From positions 714,729 through 778,728 of the forward strand of contig NC_011978.1 of assembly GCF_000018945.1 (NCBI RefSeq): a stretch of 64,000 bases of DNA. Direction: 5' to 3'. A program made the translations under genes and the position numbers. The notes below the pieces were generated by a model that was not told where the DNA came from, did no database searches, and saw only the letters and a program-made list of their open reading frames with translations. Below, piece after piece: positions 1 to 8,017 of this stretch (positions within the stretch are counted from its first letter, which is position 1; each line of letters begins with the position of its first letter). Origin of the DNA: Thermotoga neapolitana DSM 4359 (GTDB lineage Bacteria; Thermotogota; Thermotogae; Thermotogales; Thermotogaceae).

Positions 1-10
1 CTGATGAAAA

Positions 11-563
11 GTTTTTATCTTCCTAAGAGGAATATGAACCTTTACCTCGTGATGAAGGCGGGGGTAGGTATATCCGGTTTTTATCTTCCTAAGAGGAATA
101 TGAACTCTATACAATTTTATCTCTTTGAGGGTGTTGGCGCAGTTTTTATCTTCCTAAGAGGAATATGAACTGTCTTCTCTCCTATCCGCCTGCCGTTTTT
201 GGGAATGTTTTTATCTTCCTAAGAGGAATATGAACTGCTATCACTTCCTTACCTCTGTATCTCGTACTCGATCGTTTTTATCTTCCTAAGAGGAATATGA
301 ACCTTGAGAAGGCTGCTGCACAGGCTGACGCATGGATCGGTTTTTATCTTCCTAAGAGGAATATGAACATGGTCGGGTCATTCCCCTCCTTGTCTCTGAA
401 CAACGTTTTTATCTTCCTAAGAGGAATATGAACCAGAACTCCTTCCACCTGTTCACCGCTGCTTTGAACGTTTTTATCTTCCTAAGAGGAATATGAACTG
501 CGGTGTGATAGGTCACACTCCCACCTCACACAACGTTTTTATCTTCCTAAGAGGAATATAGTA
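11..563 (+). CRISPR. CRISPR array, distal end, 29-nt repeats
   Basis: Eight perfect copies of a 29-nt repeat (GTTTTTATCTTCC...ATATGAAC) start at 11, 77, 142, 207, 274, 340, 405 and 470. A ninth at 535 matches for 25 nt and then loses its last bases. The eight full spacers are 36-38 nt and all different; bases 1-10 are the end of another spacer. A degenerate last repeat normally marks the leader-distal end, so the leader and older part of the array should lie to the left, outside the window. The repeat shares the core CTTCCTAAGAGG with, but differs from, the repeat of the small array at 25.0 kb. No cas gene is intact here; only a RAMP remnant follows. Confidence 0.98.
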
Positions 564-616
564 GAATGGTGGAAAAATGCCAACTGTTACTCTATTCCTC
601 ACAAACAGCATACTAA

Positions 617-775
617 AGCAATATTTTCTGGTTCATCGTTTTTGAAGATCCAGAAAGACCGATCGGAAGTTCGGAAAAAAAGAATATAAGGGAAAGATTC
701 ATAGAAATGCTCAAAACCTATGGGCTGGGTGCGAAGACGAATTATGGATATGGCCGATTCGATGATATTTTATGA
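617..775 (+). pseudogene. C-terminal remnant of a Cmr6-like RAMP protein
   Basis: An open frame of 52 codons follows a TAA at 614-616 and stops at 773-775. It has no start codon context or ribosome site. Its end reads GLGAKTNYGYGRF, the glycine-rich loop that closes RAMP proteins of the type III-B Cmr6 family. It lies 54 nt after the last CRISPR repeat. What is visible fits the tail of a cmr6 gene whose body was lost, probably by recombination or deletion at the array. Another RAMP (Cmr1, Cmr4) is possible, but the motif fits Cmr6 best. It is non-functional as it stands. Confidence 0.7.
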
Positions 776-793
776 TAAGATTTAAAGAAATTG

Positions 794-802
794 TGATACA
801 AT
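794..802 (+). promoter_or_regulatory. Extended -10 promoter element upstream of the diguanylate cyclase
   Basis: TG-A-TACAAT is an extended -10 element (hexamer 797-802) without a clear -35. Initiation would fall near 808-810, giving a leader of about 88 nt that contains the hairpin at 840-883. No other promoter fits between that hairpin and the start codon. Inference from sequence only. Confidence 0.4.
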
Positions 803-839
803 CTCAGGTAAGGATTCCGAACTTTTTGAGATCTCGAAG

Positions 840-883
840 AGAACGTGCCACGAGCCTGGAAGGCTCTGGCCGTTCTTTTTTTT
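840..883 (+). terminator. Intrinsic terminator directly in front of the diguanylate cyclase start (possible attenuator)
   Basis: AGAACG (840-845) pairs with CGTTCT (871-876). GCCA (847-850) pairs with TGGC (867-870), and GAGCC (852-856) with GGCTC (862-866), closing on a 5-nt loop. Single-base bulges lie at 846 and 851. Eight T residues (876-883) follow. The ribosome site AGGTGGGGGG (884-893) and ATG 897 come at once, so transcripts for the gene must read through this hairpin. It may also simply end transcripts leaving the CRISPR array. Confidence 0.8.
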
Positions 884-896
884 AGGTGGGGGGAAC

Positions 897-1736
897 ATGA
901 AAAACGGACGCTTCGAGTTCTTGAAGAGGGTCTTGGGTTCCATTCAGAGTATTCGAGGGTTTGTCCTTTTTGAAAGTGTGGGCGGAGAACTTTCTGTGAA
1001 GACGTCGGTTGGGAAGGTGCCCCTCTTTTTCAAAGAAGGTTTTTCTTTCACAACGGATGAAATATTTGAGCTTCTCAAGTTCCAATGTGACACTGCCGTG
1101 GTATCCGTCATGAAGGACAGGGAATGGAGTAAAATGCTGGTACTCTTTCTTGAAAAACCCCTGGAAAAAGAGACGCTCTCTCTGATACAGTCTCTGATGT
1201 CTGTTTCAGAGTGCGAGGATCTTTTCTTCGATATGAAGGAACTGGAGTACATGGCCTATCATGATCCTCTGACGGGACTTCCAAACAGGCGCTATTTCTT
1301 CGAACTTGGGGGTAAGTATCTCGATATTGCAAAACGTGAAGACAAAAAGGTTTTCATCCTCTTTCTGGATCTTTCAGGTTTTAAGAAGATAAACGACACC
1401 TATGGACACCCCTTTGGTGACGAAGTGTTGAAGACCGTATCGAAGAGAATTCTTGATAGAATAAGAAAGAGCGATGTTATATCCCGCTTTGGTGGAGATG
1501 AGTTCACTCTGCTTCTGTACGATATGAAAGAAGACTACCTGGATTCTTTCCTGAAGAGACTCTTTTCCGCTTTCAAGATGCCTGTTAAAATAGGAAACAC
1601 CGAGATCAGTGTGTCTGCCAATGTGGGAGTTGCAAGATTTCCAGAGGATGGAACGAATCTAGAAGAACTTCTGAAGATGGCTGACTCGAGAATGTACGAG
1701 GCAAAGAAGATGAAGATTCCATACGTTTTTGTTTGA
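897..1736 (+). CDS. Diguanylate cyclase (GGDEF domain), 279 aa
   Basis: It makes the second messenger cyclic di-GMP from two GTP. The GGDEF domain fills the C-terminal half (about 115-279): DPLTGLPNRR starts the domain, and an intact GGDEF active-site motif lies near residues 199-203. An RKSD inhibitory (I-site) RxxD motif sits five residues upstream, so product feedback inhibition is likely. The N-terminal 110 residues match no sensor family I know and have no membrane segment. The start follows a strong AGGTGGGGGG site. It is monocistronic, converges with the DUF192 gene 8 nt away, and sits behind the hairpin at 840-883. Confidence 0.93.
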   Translation: MKNGRFEFLKRVLGSIQSIRGFVLFESVGGELSVKTSVGKVPLFFKEGFSFTTDEIFELLKFQCDTAVVSVMKDREWSKMLVLFLEKPLEKETLSLIQSLMSVSECEDLFFDMKELEYMAYHDPLTGLPNRRYFFELGGKYLDIAKREDKKVFILFLDLSGFKKINDTYGHPFGDEVLKTVSKRILDRIRKSDVISRFGGDEFTLLLYDMKEDYLDSFLKRLFSAFKMPVKIGNTEISVSANVGVARFPEDGTNLEELLKMADSRMYEAKKMKIPYVFV

Positions 1737-1744
1737 AAGTACCG

Positions 1745-2233
1745 CTACTTTTCTATCAGGACACGGCTTCCCACTCCAAATCCATGCCTTTCGAAAAAAC
1801 CTCTTTTCACTTCAAGAGCGTATCTGAACGGCTTTGGTGCGTAGTAAACCTTGCAGGGTTCTTTTTCGCATGGCTCCATCTCCTGAATGGAAAATACGAT
1901 GCCGTTTCTGTCTATGAAGGCGATTTCGAGGGGAACGTAGGTGTTCTTCATCCAGAAGCCGCTTCTTGTATCTTCTTCAAAAACAAAGAGCATCCCGAAG
2001 TCATCCGGGATGCTCTTTCTGTACATCAGACCGATCGAACGAAAAAAAGGAGTGTTCGCTATCTCGACACGAAGTTTCAGAGATCTTTCTCCGTCAGTTA
2101 TCACAATCTCTCCTTCTGGAAATTTCACCCTGTTTTCCCGGTTGGATACGACTATGATCACTGAGATTCCAGCCGCAATCAGTGCCAGAAGAAGTAATCT
2201 TCGAAGATTCAAGAACTTCACACTCTGTTTCAC
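1745..2233 (-). CDS. DUF192 family membrane-anchored protein, 162 aa
   Basis: The N terminus has a basic stretch and one hydrophobic segment (about residues 12-30), so the DUF192 domain (about 45-160) should lie outside the cytoplasm. The family signature is visible: [18 protein letters not shown], then [17 protein letters not shown], and finally [21 protein letters not shown]. The biochemical role of DUF192 is not established. Its start overlaps the stop of xylA by 4 nt (ATGA), which suggests translational coupling. The link to xylose metabolism is unexplained. Confidence 0.85.
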   Translation of the reverse strand: MKQSVKFLNLRRLLLLALIAAGISVIIVVSNRENRVKFPEGEIVITDGERSLKLRVEIANTPFFRSIGLMYRKSIPDDFGMLFVFEEDTRSGFWMKNTYVPLEIAFIDRNGIVFSIQEMEPCEKEPCKVYYAPKPFRYALEVKRGFFERHGFGVGSRVLIEK

Positions 2234-3564
2234 CTCAGTTCCAGAATGGTCTTCACTATGTAACTGTTGATGAGGCTTTCCAGGTATTCTTGCTTTCCAG
2301 ATGGAAGTTCTATCGTTTCTTTGTCTATTATATACTCTTCAAGTTTTTCAAAATCCACTTTACCTTCGACGATGTCCCTTCCAATGCCCTCCCTGAAACT
2401 TCTGTACTTTTCTTCGATGAATTTGTCCAGAACACCATCCTTCACGAGTTTGTATGCCACCTTGAAACCGAGTGCAAAGGTGTCCATTCCCGCTATGTGC
2501 CCTATGAAGAGGTCCTCCACTTTGTAAGAAGCCCTCCTCACCTTCGCATCGAAGTTGAGCCCACCTTTTGTGAAGCCTCCCGCTTTTATCACTTCGTACA
2601 TTGCAAGGGTTGTATCGTAGACGTTTGTTGGGAACTGATCGGTGTCCCATCCAAGAAGAAGGTCTCCCTGGTTTGCATCGATGCTTCCGAGTTTTCCAAG
2701 GATCCTTGCCATTCTCAGTTCGTGCTGGAAGGTGTGACCGGCGAGTGTGGCGTGGTTTGCCTCGATGTTGAATTTGAAGTATTCATCGAGACCGTGGCTC
2801 TTCAGGAAGGCATAGGCGGTTGCAACGTCGAAGTCGTACTGGTGTTTGGTGGGTTCTTTCGGTTTTGGTTCGATGAGGAACTGTCCGGTGAAACCGATCC
2901 TTTTTGCATAATCCACAGCCATTCTGAGGAAGCGGGCGAGGTTTTCAAGTTCGAATCCAAGGTCCGTGTTGAGGAGTGTTTCGTATCCTTCTCTTCCACC
3001 CCAGAAGACGTACCCTTCTCCTCCAAGTTCTTTGGTGATCTCAAGGGCTTTTTTCACCTGGGCGGCCGCGTACGCAAAAACATCAGCACTGCAGGTTGTC
3101 GCTGCACCATGCATGTACCTTGGGTGGGAAAAGAGGTTTGCAGTACCCCAGAGGAGCTTCACGTTGCTGTCTTTCATTCTCTCTTTGATTCTCTCCACTA
3201 CTTTGTCCAAAATTTTGTTTGTCTCCCTCAGCGTTTTTCCCTCGGGAGCGATGTCTCTGTCGTGGAAGCAGAAGTACTCGATGTTGAGTTTTTCGCAGAA
3301 TTCAAAAAGGGCGTCCACCCTTGCAAAAGCCTTGTCCATGGGATCGGTGTACCTGTTCCAGGGACGATCGGCCGTTGGGTCTCCGAAGGGATCCCTTCCC
3401 TCGTTCACGAAGGTGTGCCAGAAGGCAACGGAGAACTTCAGATGGTCCTTGAGGGGTTTGCCGTCGATGATCTCTTCTGGATCGTAGAACTTGAACGCAA
3501 GTGGATTTGTGCTTTCTTTGCCTTCGAACTGCACTTTCGGGATTTCTGGAAAGAATTCAGCCAT
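2230..3564 (-). CDS. xylA: Xylose isomerase, class II, 444 aa
   Basis: It interconverts D-xylose and D-xylulose (and glucose and fructose) using two divalent metal ions in a TIM barrel. The catalytic pair H101/D104 is seen in YFCFHDRD. The metal-ligand stretches [30 protein letters not shown] and [17 protein letters not shown] are intact. The roughly 50-residue N-terminal extension is typical of class II enzymes. GGGAGGTG stands 6 nt before ATG. From memory, several residues (for example YTDPMDKAF) look like the T. neapolitana enzyme rather than MSB8. It is first in a two-gene operon with the DUF192 gene, and its promoter lies at 3598-3627. Confidence 0.98.
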
Positions 3565-3597
3565 GTGAACACCTCCCTAAATTTTTTCTATCAATCA

Positions 3598-3627
3598 ATT
3601 ATATAAAATTCCCTGGGGTCATTTCAA
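3598..3627 (-). promoter_or_regulatory. xylA promoter
   Basis: On the minus strand, TTGAAA (3622-3627) and TATAAT (3598-3603) are separated by 18 nt, 34 nt before the xylA start. The intergenic region is shared with the divergent peptidase gene, so a regulator bound here could affect both. I saw no clear xylose-repressor operator. Confidence 0.65.
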
Positions 3628-3650
3628 ATATTTTTTTGGAGAGATATACT
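3622..3650 (+). promoter_or_regulatory. Promoter of the M20 peptidase and the long plus-strand run
   Basis: A weak -35 (TTTCAA, 3622-3627) and TATACT (3645-3650) are 17 nt apart, 21 nt before the peptidase ATG. The -35 box is physically the same hexamer as the -35 of xylA, read on the other strand. Confidence 0.45.
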
Positions 3651-3671
3651 TGTACTTGGGAGGTGTTTCAG

Positions 3672-4862
3672 ATGGAGATAACAAGAAAGATAGAAGAATT
3701 GAAAGACGAAATGGTAGATTCGCTGAAAAGGTTCATATCGATCAATTCGGTGAATCCAGTCTTCGGTGGACCTGGAGAGAAAGAGAAGGCCGACTGGCTG
3801 GAGGAACTTCTCAAAAAGATGGGATACACTGTTGAGCGTCATGACACAAAAGACCAGAACGGAATTTGGAGGTCGAATCTGCTTGCAATCATTCCCGGCA
3901 GGGACAGAAGCAAAACATTGTGGATAGTGACACACATAGACACCGTTCCACCAGGGGATCTTTCGCTGTGGGAAACGGATCCCTTCATCCCCGTTGTGAA
4001 GGATGACAGGGTGTACGGAAGGGGTGCTGAGGACAACGGCGGATCGATGATAGCTTCCATATACGCAGGAAAGGCTCTCATGGAACTTGATGTTGTTCCC
4101 GAGTATAACTTTGGTCTTGCACTCGTTGCCGATGAAGAGGCAGGAAGTGAGTATGGAATCCAGTATCTCATAGAAAAGGGTGTTTTCAGGCCAGACGACA
4201 TGTTTTTGGTGCCCGATGCTGGAAACAAGAAGGGAGATTTCATAGAGATCGCAGAAAAAAGCATCCTTTGGTTCAAAGTGACGGTGAACGGAAAGCAGGG
4301 ACATGCCTCAAGACCGAAGACCACGGAGAATGCCCTCAGAAAGGGAGCACAGATCATAACAGAACTGGATGAAACACTCCACAGGAAATTTTCAGAAAAG
4401 GATGAACTCTTCGATGAACCACTCAGCACCTTCGAGCCGACTCGATCGGAAAAGACCGTGGACAACGTGAACACAGTTCCGGGAAGGTTCGTTTTCTATT
4501 TCGACTGCAGAGTCCTTCCGCGCTACGATCTCGAAGACGTTCTGTCTACTGTGAAGTCTGTTCTCGATGGAAGAGGAGCAGAACTTGAAGTGGTGGTGAA
4601 GCAGCCGGCTCCGGATCCCACACCAGCCGATTCTGATCTCGTCGTGAAACTTTCGAGTGTTTTGAAAAGTCTAAGAAACCTGGAAGTCAGGGTTGGTGGT
4701 ATCGGGGGAGGTACCTGTGCGGCTTTCTTCAGAAAAAAAGGCTGGCCCGCTGTGGTCTGGAGCACCATAGAGGAAACTGCGCATCAACCAAACGAGTACA
4801 GAAAGATATCCCACATGGTGGAAGACGCAAAGGTCTTTGCACTTCTTGGTGTTGAGAGGTGA
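3672..4862 (+). CDS. M20-family zinc metallopeptidase / deacylase, 396 aa
   Basis: This belongs to the ArgE/DapE/CPG2 group of two-metal amidohydrolases and is cytoplasmic. Metal and catalytic motifs are present: HIDTVPPGD, GRGAEDNGG, ADEEAGSEYG (catalytic Glu), PDAG, and a late HQPNE histidine. The dimerisation (lid) domain begins near KVTVNGKQGHASRP. The frame stays open upstream, but the start at 3672 follows GGGAGGTG and matches family length. Substrate is uncertain: succinyl-diaminopimelate, acetylornithine or a dipeptide are possible, and the context does not decide. It is first in a run of closely spaced plus-strand genes. Confidence 0.88.
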   Translation: MEITRKIEELKDEMVDSLKRFISINSVNPVFGGPGEKEKADWLEELLKKMGYTVERHDTKDQNGIWRSNLLAIIPGRDRSKTLWIVTHIDTVPPGDLSLWETDPFIPVVKDDRVYGRGAEDNGGSMIASIYAGKALMELDVVPEYNFGLALVADEEAGSEYGIQYLIEKGVFRPDDMFLVPDAGNKKGDFIEIAEKSILWFKVTVNGKQGHASRPKTTENALRKGAQIITELDETLHRKFSEKDELFDEPLSTFEPTRSEKTVDNVNTVPGRFVFYFDCRVLPRYDLEDVLSTVKSVLDGRGAELEVVVKQPAPDPTPADSDLVVKLSSVLKSLRNLEVRVGGIGGGTCAAFFRKKGWPAVVWSTIEETAHQPNEYRKISHMVEDAKVFALLGVER

Positions 4863-4866
4863 AGGA

Positions 4867-5415
4867 ATGCTAAGAACGATAGCGGACCATCTGATGGACA
4901 TCGCTCAGAACTCGGTGAAAGCGGGTGCCAGGAACATAAAGATAACGATAGAAGAAACCGACGAATGGTTCACGTTCACCGTAGAGGACGATGGTCCGGG
5001 AATAGAGAATCCAGAGAAGGTGTTTGATCCGTTCTTCACAACAAGAGATCCCCGTTTGAGAAAGGTGGGGCTTGGACTTCCTTTCCTCAAGCAGGCAGCA
5101 GAACAATCTGGAGGCAAGGTCAGTCTGTGGACTCAGCCTGGGAAAGGAACGGTTGTGAAGGCCTCTTTCAACCTGAAAAGCGTTGACTGTCAGCCCATAG
5201 GGGATCTGGCAGGTACACTGGCGAGTCTGATCCTGTCTGATCCGAATGTGAACTGGTACGTGTTGAGAAAAAAAGACGGAAGAGGCTATGAAATAGACAC
5301 CAGCAAGTTGAAAGAAGCCGGGTTGTGGGACCCGGAAAATCCAAGGTTTGCCTCCTTTCTTTTTGAGACACTGGAAAATCTTGAAGAGGACCTGAAGAGA
5401 GGTGAAGAAAAATGA
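4867..5415 (+). CDS. Stand-alone HATPase_c (histidine-kinase-like ATPase) protein, 182 aa
   Basis: This is a GHKL ATP-binding domain alone. The N box is DIAQNSVKAGA, the G1 box is VEDDGPGI, and the G2 region is FFTTRDPRLRKVGLGLPFLKQ. No histidine phosphoacceptor domain, sensor or membrane segment precedes it. The last 70 residues are not typical of kinases. It could be an anti-sigma-like kinase, a partner of a separate phosphotransfer protein or a non-kinase ATPase; the sequence does not decide. The start at ATG 4867 follows GAGAGGTGAAGG, only 4 nt after the peptidase stop. Its stop overlaps the methyltransferase start by 4 nt. Confidence 0.85.
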   Translation: MLRTIADHLMDIAQNSVKAGARNIKITIEETDEWFTFTVEDDGPGIENPEKVFDPFFTTRDPRLRKVGLGLPFLKQAAEQSGGKVSLWTQPGKGTVVKASFNLKSVDCQPIGDLAGTLASLILSDPNVNWYVLRKKDGRGYEIDTSKLKEAGLWDPENPRFASFLFETLENLEEDLKRGEEK

Positions 5416-6047
5416 GTGAGAAAAAGTTCGAACACTACTACACGGTGGAGCCCACATCGAAACTCAAGGTCAGAGAAGCAAAACTCGTGCTGAAGAATGG
5501 GCACGAGTATGTCTTCAAGACACCCTCAGGGGTGTACTCCTACGGTAAGATAGACAAGGCGACGAAGGTTCTCCTTGAGAACATGAAGGTTCACGGAAAA
5601 AAGGTGCTCGATCTGGGATGTGGGTACGGTGTGATAGGGATCGTTCTGAAGAAAGAATATCCAGATCTGGAAGTCTACATGAGCGATATAAACAAACGGG
5701 CGGTGGAGTTTGCCAAGATAAATGCAAAGGACCACAACGTAGAGGTCGAAGTGCGTTGGGGAAATCTTTACGAGCCATGGGAGGGTATGAAGTTCGACAT
5801 GATCGTGTGCAATCCTCCCATAGTTGCCGGCAAAGAGGTATGGATGGAGATTGTGAGAAGGGCTCCTGAGTTCCTGGAAGATGGGGGAAGTCTTCAACTG
5901 GTGGCTTACCACAACAAGGGTGGAAGACGTATCAGAGAGTACATGAGAGAGATCTTTGGAAACGTAGAGGAACTTTGTAAAAGCGGTGGAATAAGGGTTT
6001 ACAGATCCGTAAAAGGGCTGAAGGAAGATGAAGATATCGTTGAATGA
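5412..6047 (+). CDS. RsmC-like class I SAM methyltransferase, 211 aa
   Basis: The Rossmann motif I is VLDLGCGYGVIGI, motif II ends in the acidic VYMSDINKRAVE, and the catalytic NPP motif is IVCNPPIV. An NPP tetrad of this kind marks N-methylation of a nucleobase amino group. The layout matches the small single-domain relatives of RsmC, the 16S rRNA guanine-N2 methyltransferase, so an RNA substrate is likely but not proved. It overlaps its neighbours on both sides (4 nt and 20 nt), showing tight coupling with the HATPase and ECF ATPase genes. Confidence 0.85.
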   Translation: MSEKKFEHYYTVEPTSKLKVREAKLVLKNGHEYVFKTPSGVYSYGKIDKATKVLLENMKVHGKKVLDLGCGYGVIGIVLKKEYPDLEVYMSDINKRAVEFAKINAKDHNVEVEVRWGNLYEPWEGMKFDMIVCNPPIVAGKEVWMEIVRRAPEFLEDGGSLQLVAYHNKGGRRIREYMREIFGNVEELCKSGGIRVYRSVKGLKEDEDIVE

Positions 6048-6792
6048 TGTTTCCTTCGGATACAACGGAAGACACGTTCTGAAAAACGTGAACATGGAAT
6101 TCGAAACGGGGAAAATCTACATCGTTGTCGGAAAGAACGGTTCCGGGAAGACCACCTTACTGAAGGTGGTATCCGGTCTTTTAGAGGCAGAGGGAACCAT
6201 CCTTATAGACGGAGAACCTGCCGATCCTCTCATGCTCAGAAGGAACGTTGGATACGTCTTTCAGAATCCGTCGTCGCAGATAATTGGTGCTACCGTTGAG
6301 GAAGACGTGGCCTTTTCTCTTGAAATACTCGGGATCGACAGAGATGAGATGCAAAGGAGAATAAAAAGGGTTCTCGAACTTGTGGGACTCTCTGGACTGG
6401 AAAAAGAGGATCCTTTGAACCTCTCTGGGGGTCAAAAACAGAGACTGGCCATCGCTTCCATGCTGGCACGCGATACACACTTTCTAGCAATGGATGAGCC
6501 CCTTTCTATGCTCGATCCACCCTCCCAGAGGGAGATATCAAAAGTGATAGAGGATCTCAAAAGAGAGGGAAAAGGAATCATCATTGCCACTCACGAACTT
6601 GAATACCTGGAAGATTTCGATGTGGTACTGCACATGAGAGATGGTACAATTGATTTTTGCGGAAGCTGGGAAGCGTTCATGGATAAAGGATTCGAAGATG
6701 TAGAAGTGCCGTTCAAGTGGAAACTCTGGAAAAAATTTGGAAAAGAAAGCAAATGGGAGGTAGAGGATGCGGATACTTTTGACGAACGATGA
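6028..6792 (+). CDS. ecfA: ECF-type (CbiO-like) ABC transporter ATPase, 254 aa
   Basis: This ATPase powers energy-coupling-factor vitamin or metal uptake. Walker A is [12 protein letters not shown], the Q-loop is VFQNPSSQI, the signature is NLSGGQKQR, Walker B is [12 protein letters not shown] and the H-loop is IIATHELEY. The QNPxxQ form is typical of ECF ATPases. No EcfT or substrate-binding S component is nearby. From memory, T. maritima assembles its ECF module from unlinked genes, and the equivalent protein there is TM1663. The gene overlaps the methyltransferase by 20 nt and surE by 26 nt. Confidence 0.88.
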
Positions 6793-7522
6793 CGGAATAA
6801 ATTCCAAGGGAATAATACTGCTGGCGGAGTACCTTTCGAAAGAGCACGAGGTCTTCGTTGTGGCACCGGACAAAGAGCGAAGTGCGACAGGGCATAGCAT
6901 CACCATACACGTTCCACTCTGGATGAAGAAGGTCTTCATAAGTGAAGACGTGGTGGCTTACTCCACAACAGGGACACCCGCAGACTGTGTCAAACTCGGC
7001 TACAACGTGATCATGGAAAAGAGAGTGGATCTTGTGGTGAGTGGGATCAATAGAGGTCCAAACATGGGTATGGACATCCTTTACTCCGGTACCGTTTCCG
7101 GAGCCATGGAGGGTGCCATGATGAACATACCATCGATAGCGATCTCCAGCGCAAGTTATGAAAGTCCTGATTTCGAAGGAGCGGCAAGATTTCTGATAAG
7201 CTTTTTGAAGGAGTTCGATCTCTCGCTCCTTGATCCCTTCACCATGCTGAACATAAACGTTCCTGTAGGTGAAATAAAGGGATGGAAGTTAACAAGACAG
7301 AGTCGAAGAAGGTGGAACGATTATTTCGAAGAGAGAATATCACCCTTTGGAGAGAAATACTACTGGATGATGGGAGAAGTGATAGAAGACGACGATCGAG
7401 AGGACGTGGATTACAGGGTGGTTCAGCAGGGATATGTCTCCGTAACACCCATACACCCGTTTCTCACCAACGAAGGTTGTCTCAGGAAACTCAGGGAGGT
7501 GTATGAATCGTGTACAGAGTGA
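6767..7522 (+). CDS. surE: Survival protein SurE, 5'/3'-nucleotidase, 251 aa
   Basis: This is a metal-dependent phosphatase acting on nucleoside monophosphates. The conserved metal ligands are at the expected places: D8 and D9 (ILLTNDDGI), S39 ([10 protein letters not shown]) and N95 ([12 protein letters not shown]). Length matches the T. maritima enzyme whose structure is known. The start lies inside the end of the ECF ATPase gene, and def begins before the surE stop (13-nt overlap), so these genes are translated as a coupled set. Confidence 0.97.
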
Positions 7523-8004
7523 GAGTCTTCGGAGATCCTGTTTTGAGAAAGAGGGCAAAACCCGTGACGAAGTTCGATGAGGCTTTGAAGCGAACGATAG
7601 AGAGGATGATAGAAACGATGTATCACTACGATGGAGTGGGACTTGCAGCACCCCAGGTTGGAATATCCCAGAGGTTTTTTGTGATGGATGTGGGAAACGG
7701 CCCTGTGGCGGTGATAAATCCCGAAATCCTCGAAGCCAGTCCTGAGACGGAAATAGCAGAAGAGGGTTGTCTGAGTTTTCCAGAGATCTTCGTCGAGATA
7801 GAAAGGAGCAAGAGAGTGAAGGTGAGGTATCAGAATGTTCGTGGGGAGTTCGTTGAAGAGGAACTGGAAGGATATCCTGCAAGGGTCTTTCAACACGAGT
7901 TCGATCACCTGAACGGGGTACTTATAATAGACAGGATAAAACCTGCAAAAAGGCTTCTTCTGAGAAAAAGGCTGATGGACATAGCAAAATCTGCCAGAGG
8001 ATGA
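7510..8004 (+). CDS. def: Peptide deformylase, 164 aa
   Basis: It removes the formyl group from nascent protein N termini and needs a metal ion. All three family motifs are present: GVGLAAPQ (42-49), EGCLS (85-89, Cys metal ligand) and QHEFDHLNG (from 128, two His ligands and catalytic Glu). The GTG start lies inside surE. It shares the run with other housekeeping genes and is essential in most bacteria. Confidence 0.98.
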
Positions 8005-8017
8005 GGAGGGAATCACT

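Noticed and set aside
803-839. c-di-GMP riboswitch ahead of the GGDEF gene
   Set aside because: The leader before the hairpin is under 40 nt and does not show either GEMM consensus, so only an attenuator-like terminator is claimed.
2182-3606. 474-codon plus-strand frame opposite xylA
   Set aside because: It is the mirror of the highly conserved xylose isomerase gene. It lacks a ribosome site and family motifs; it stays open because of the codon bias of xylA.
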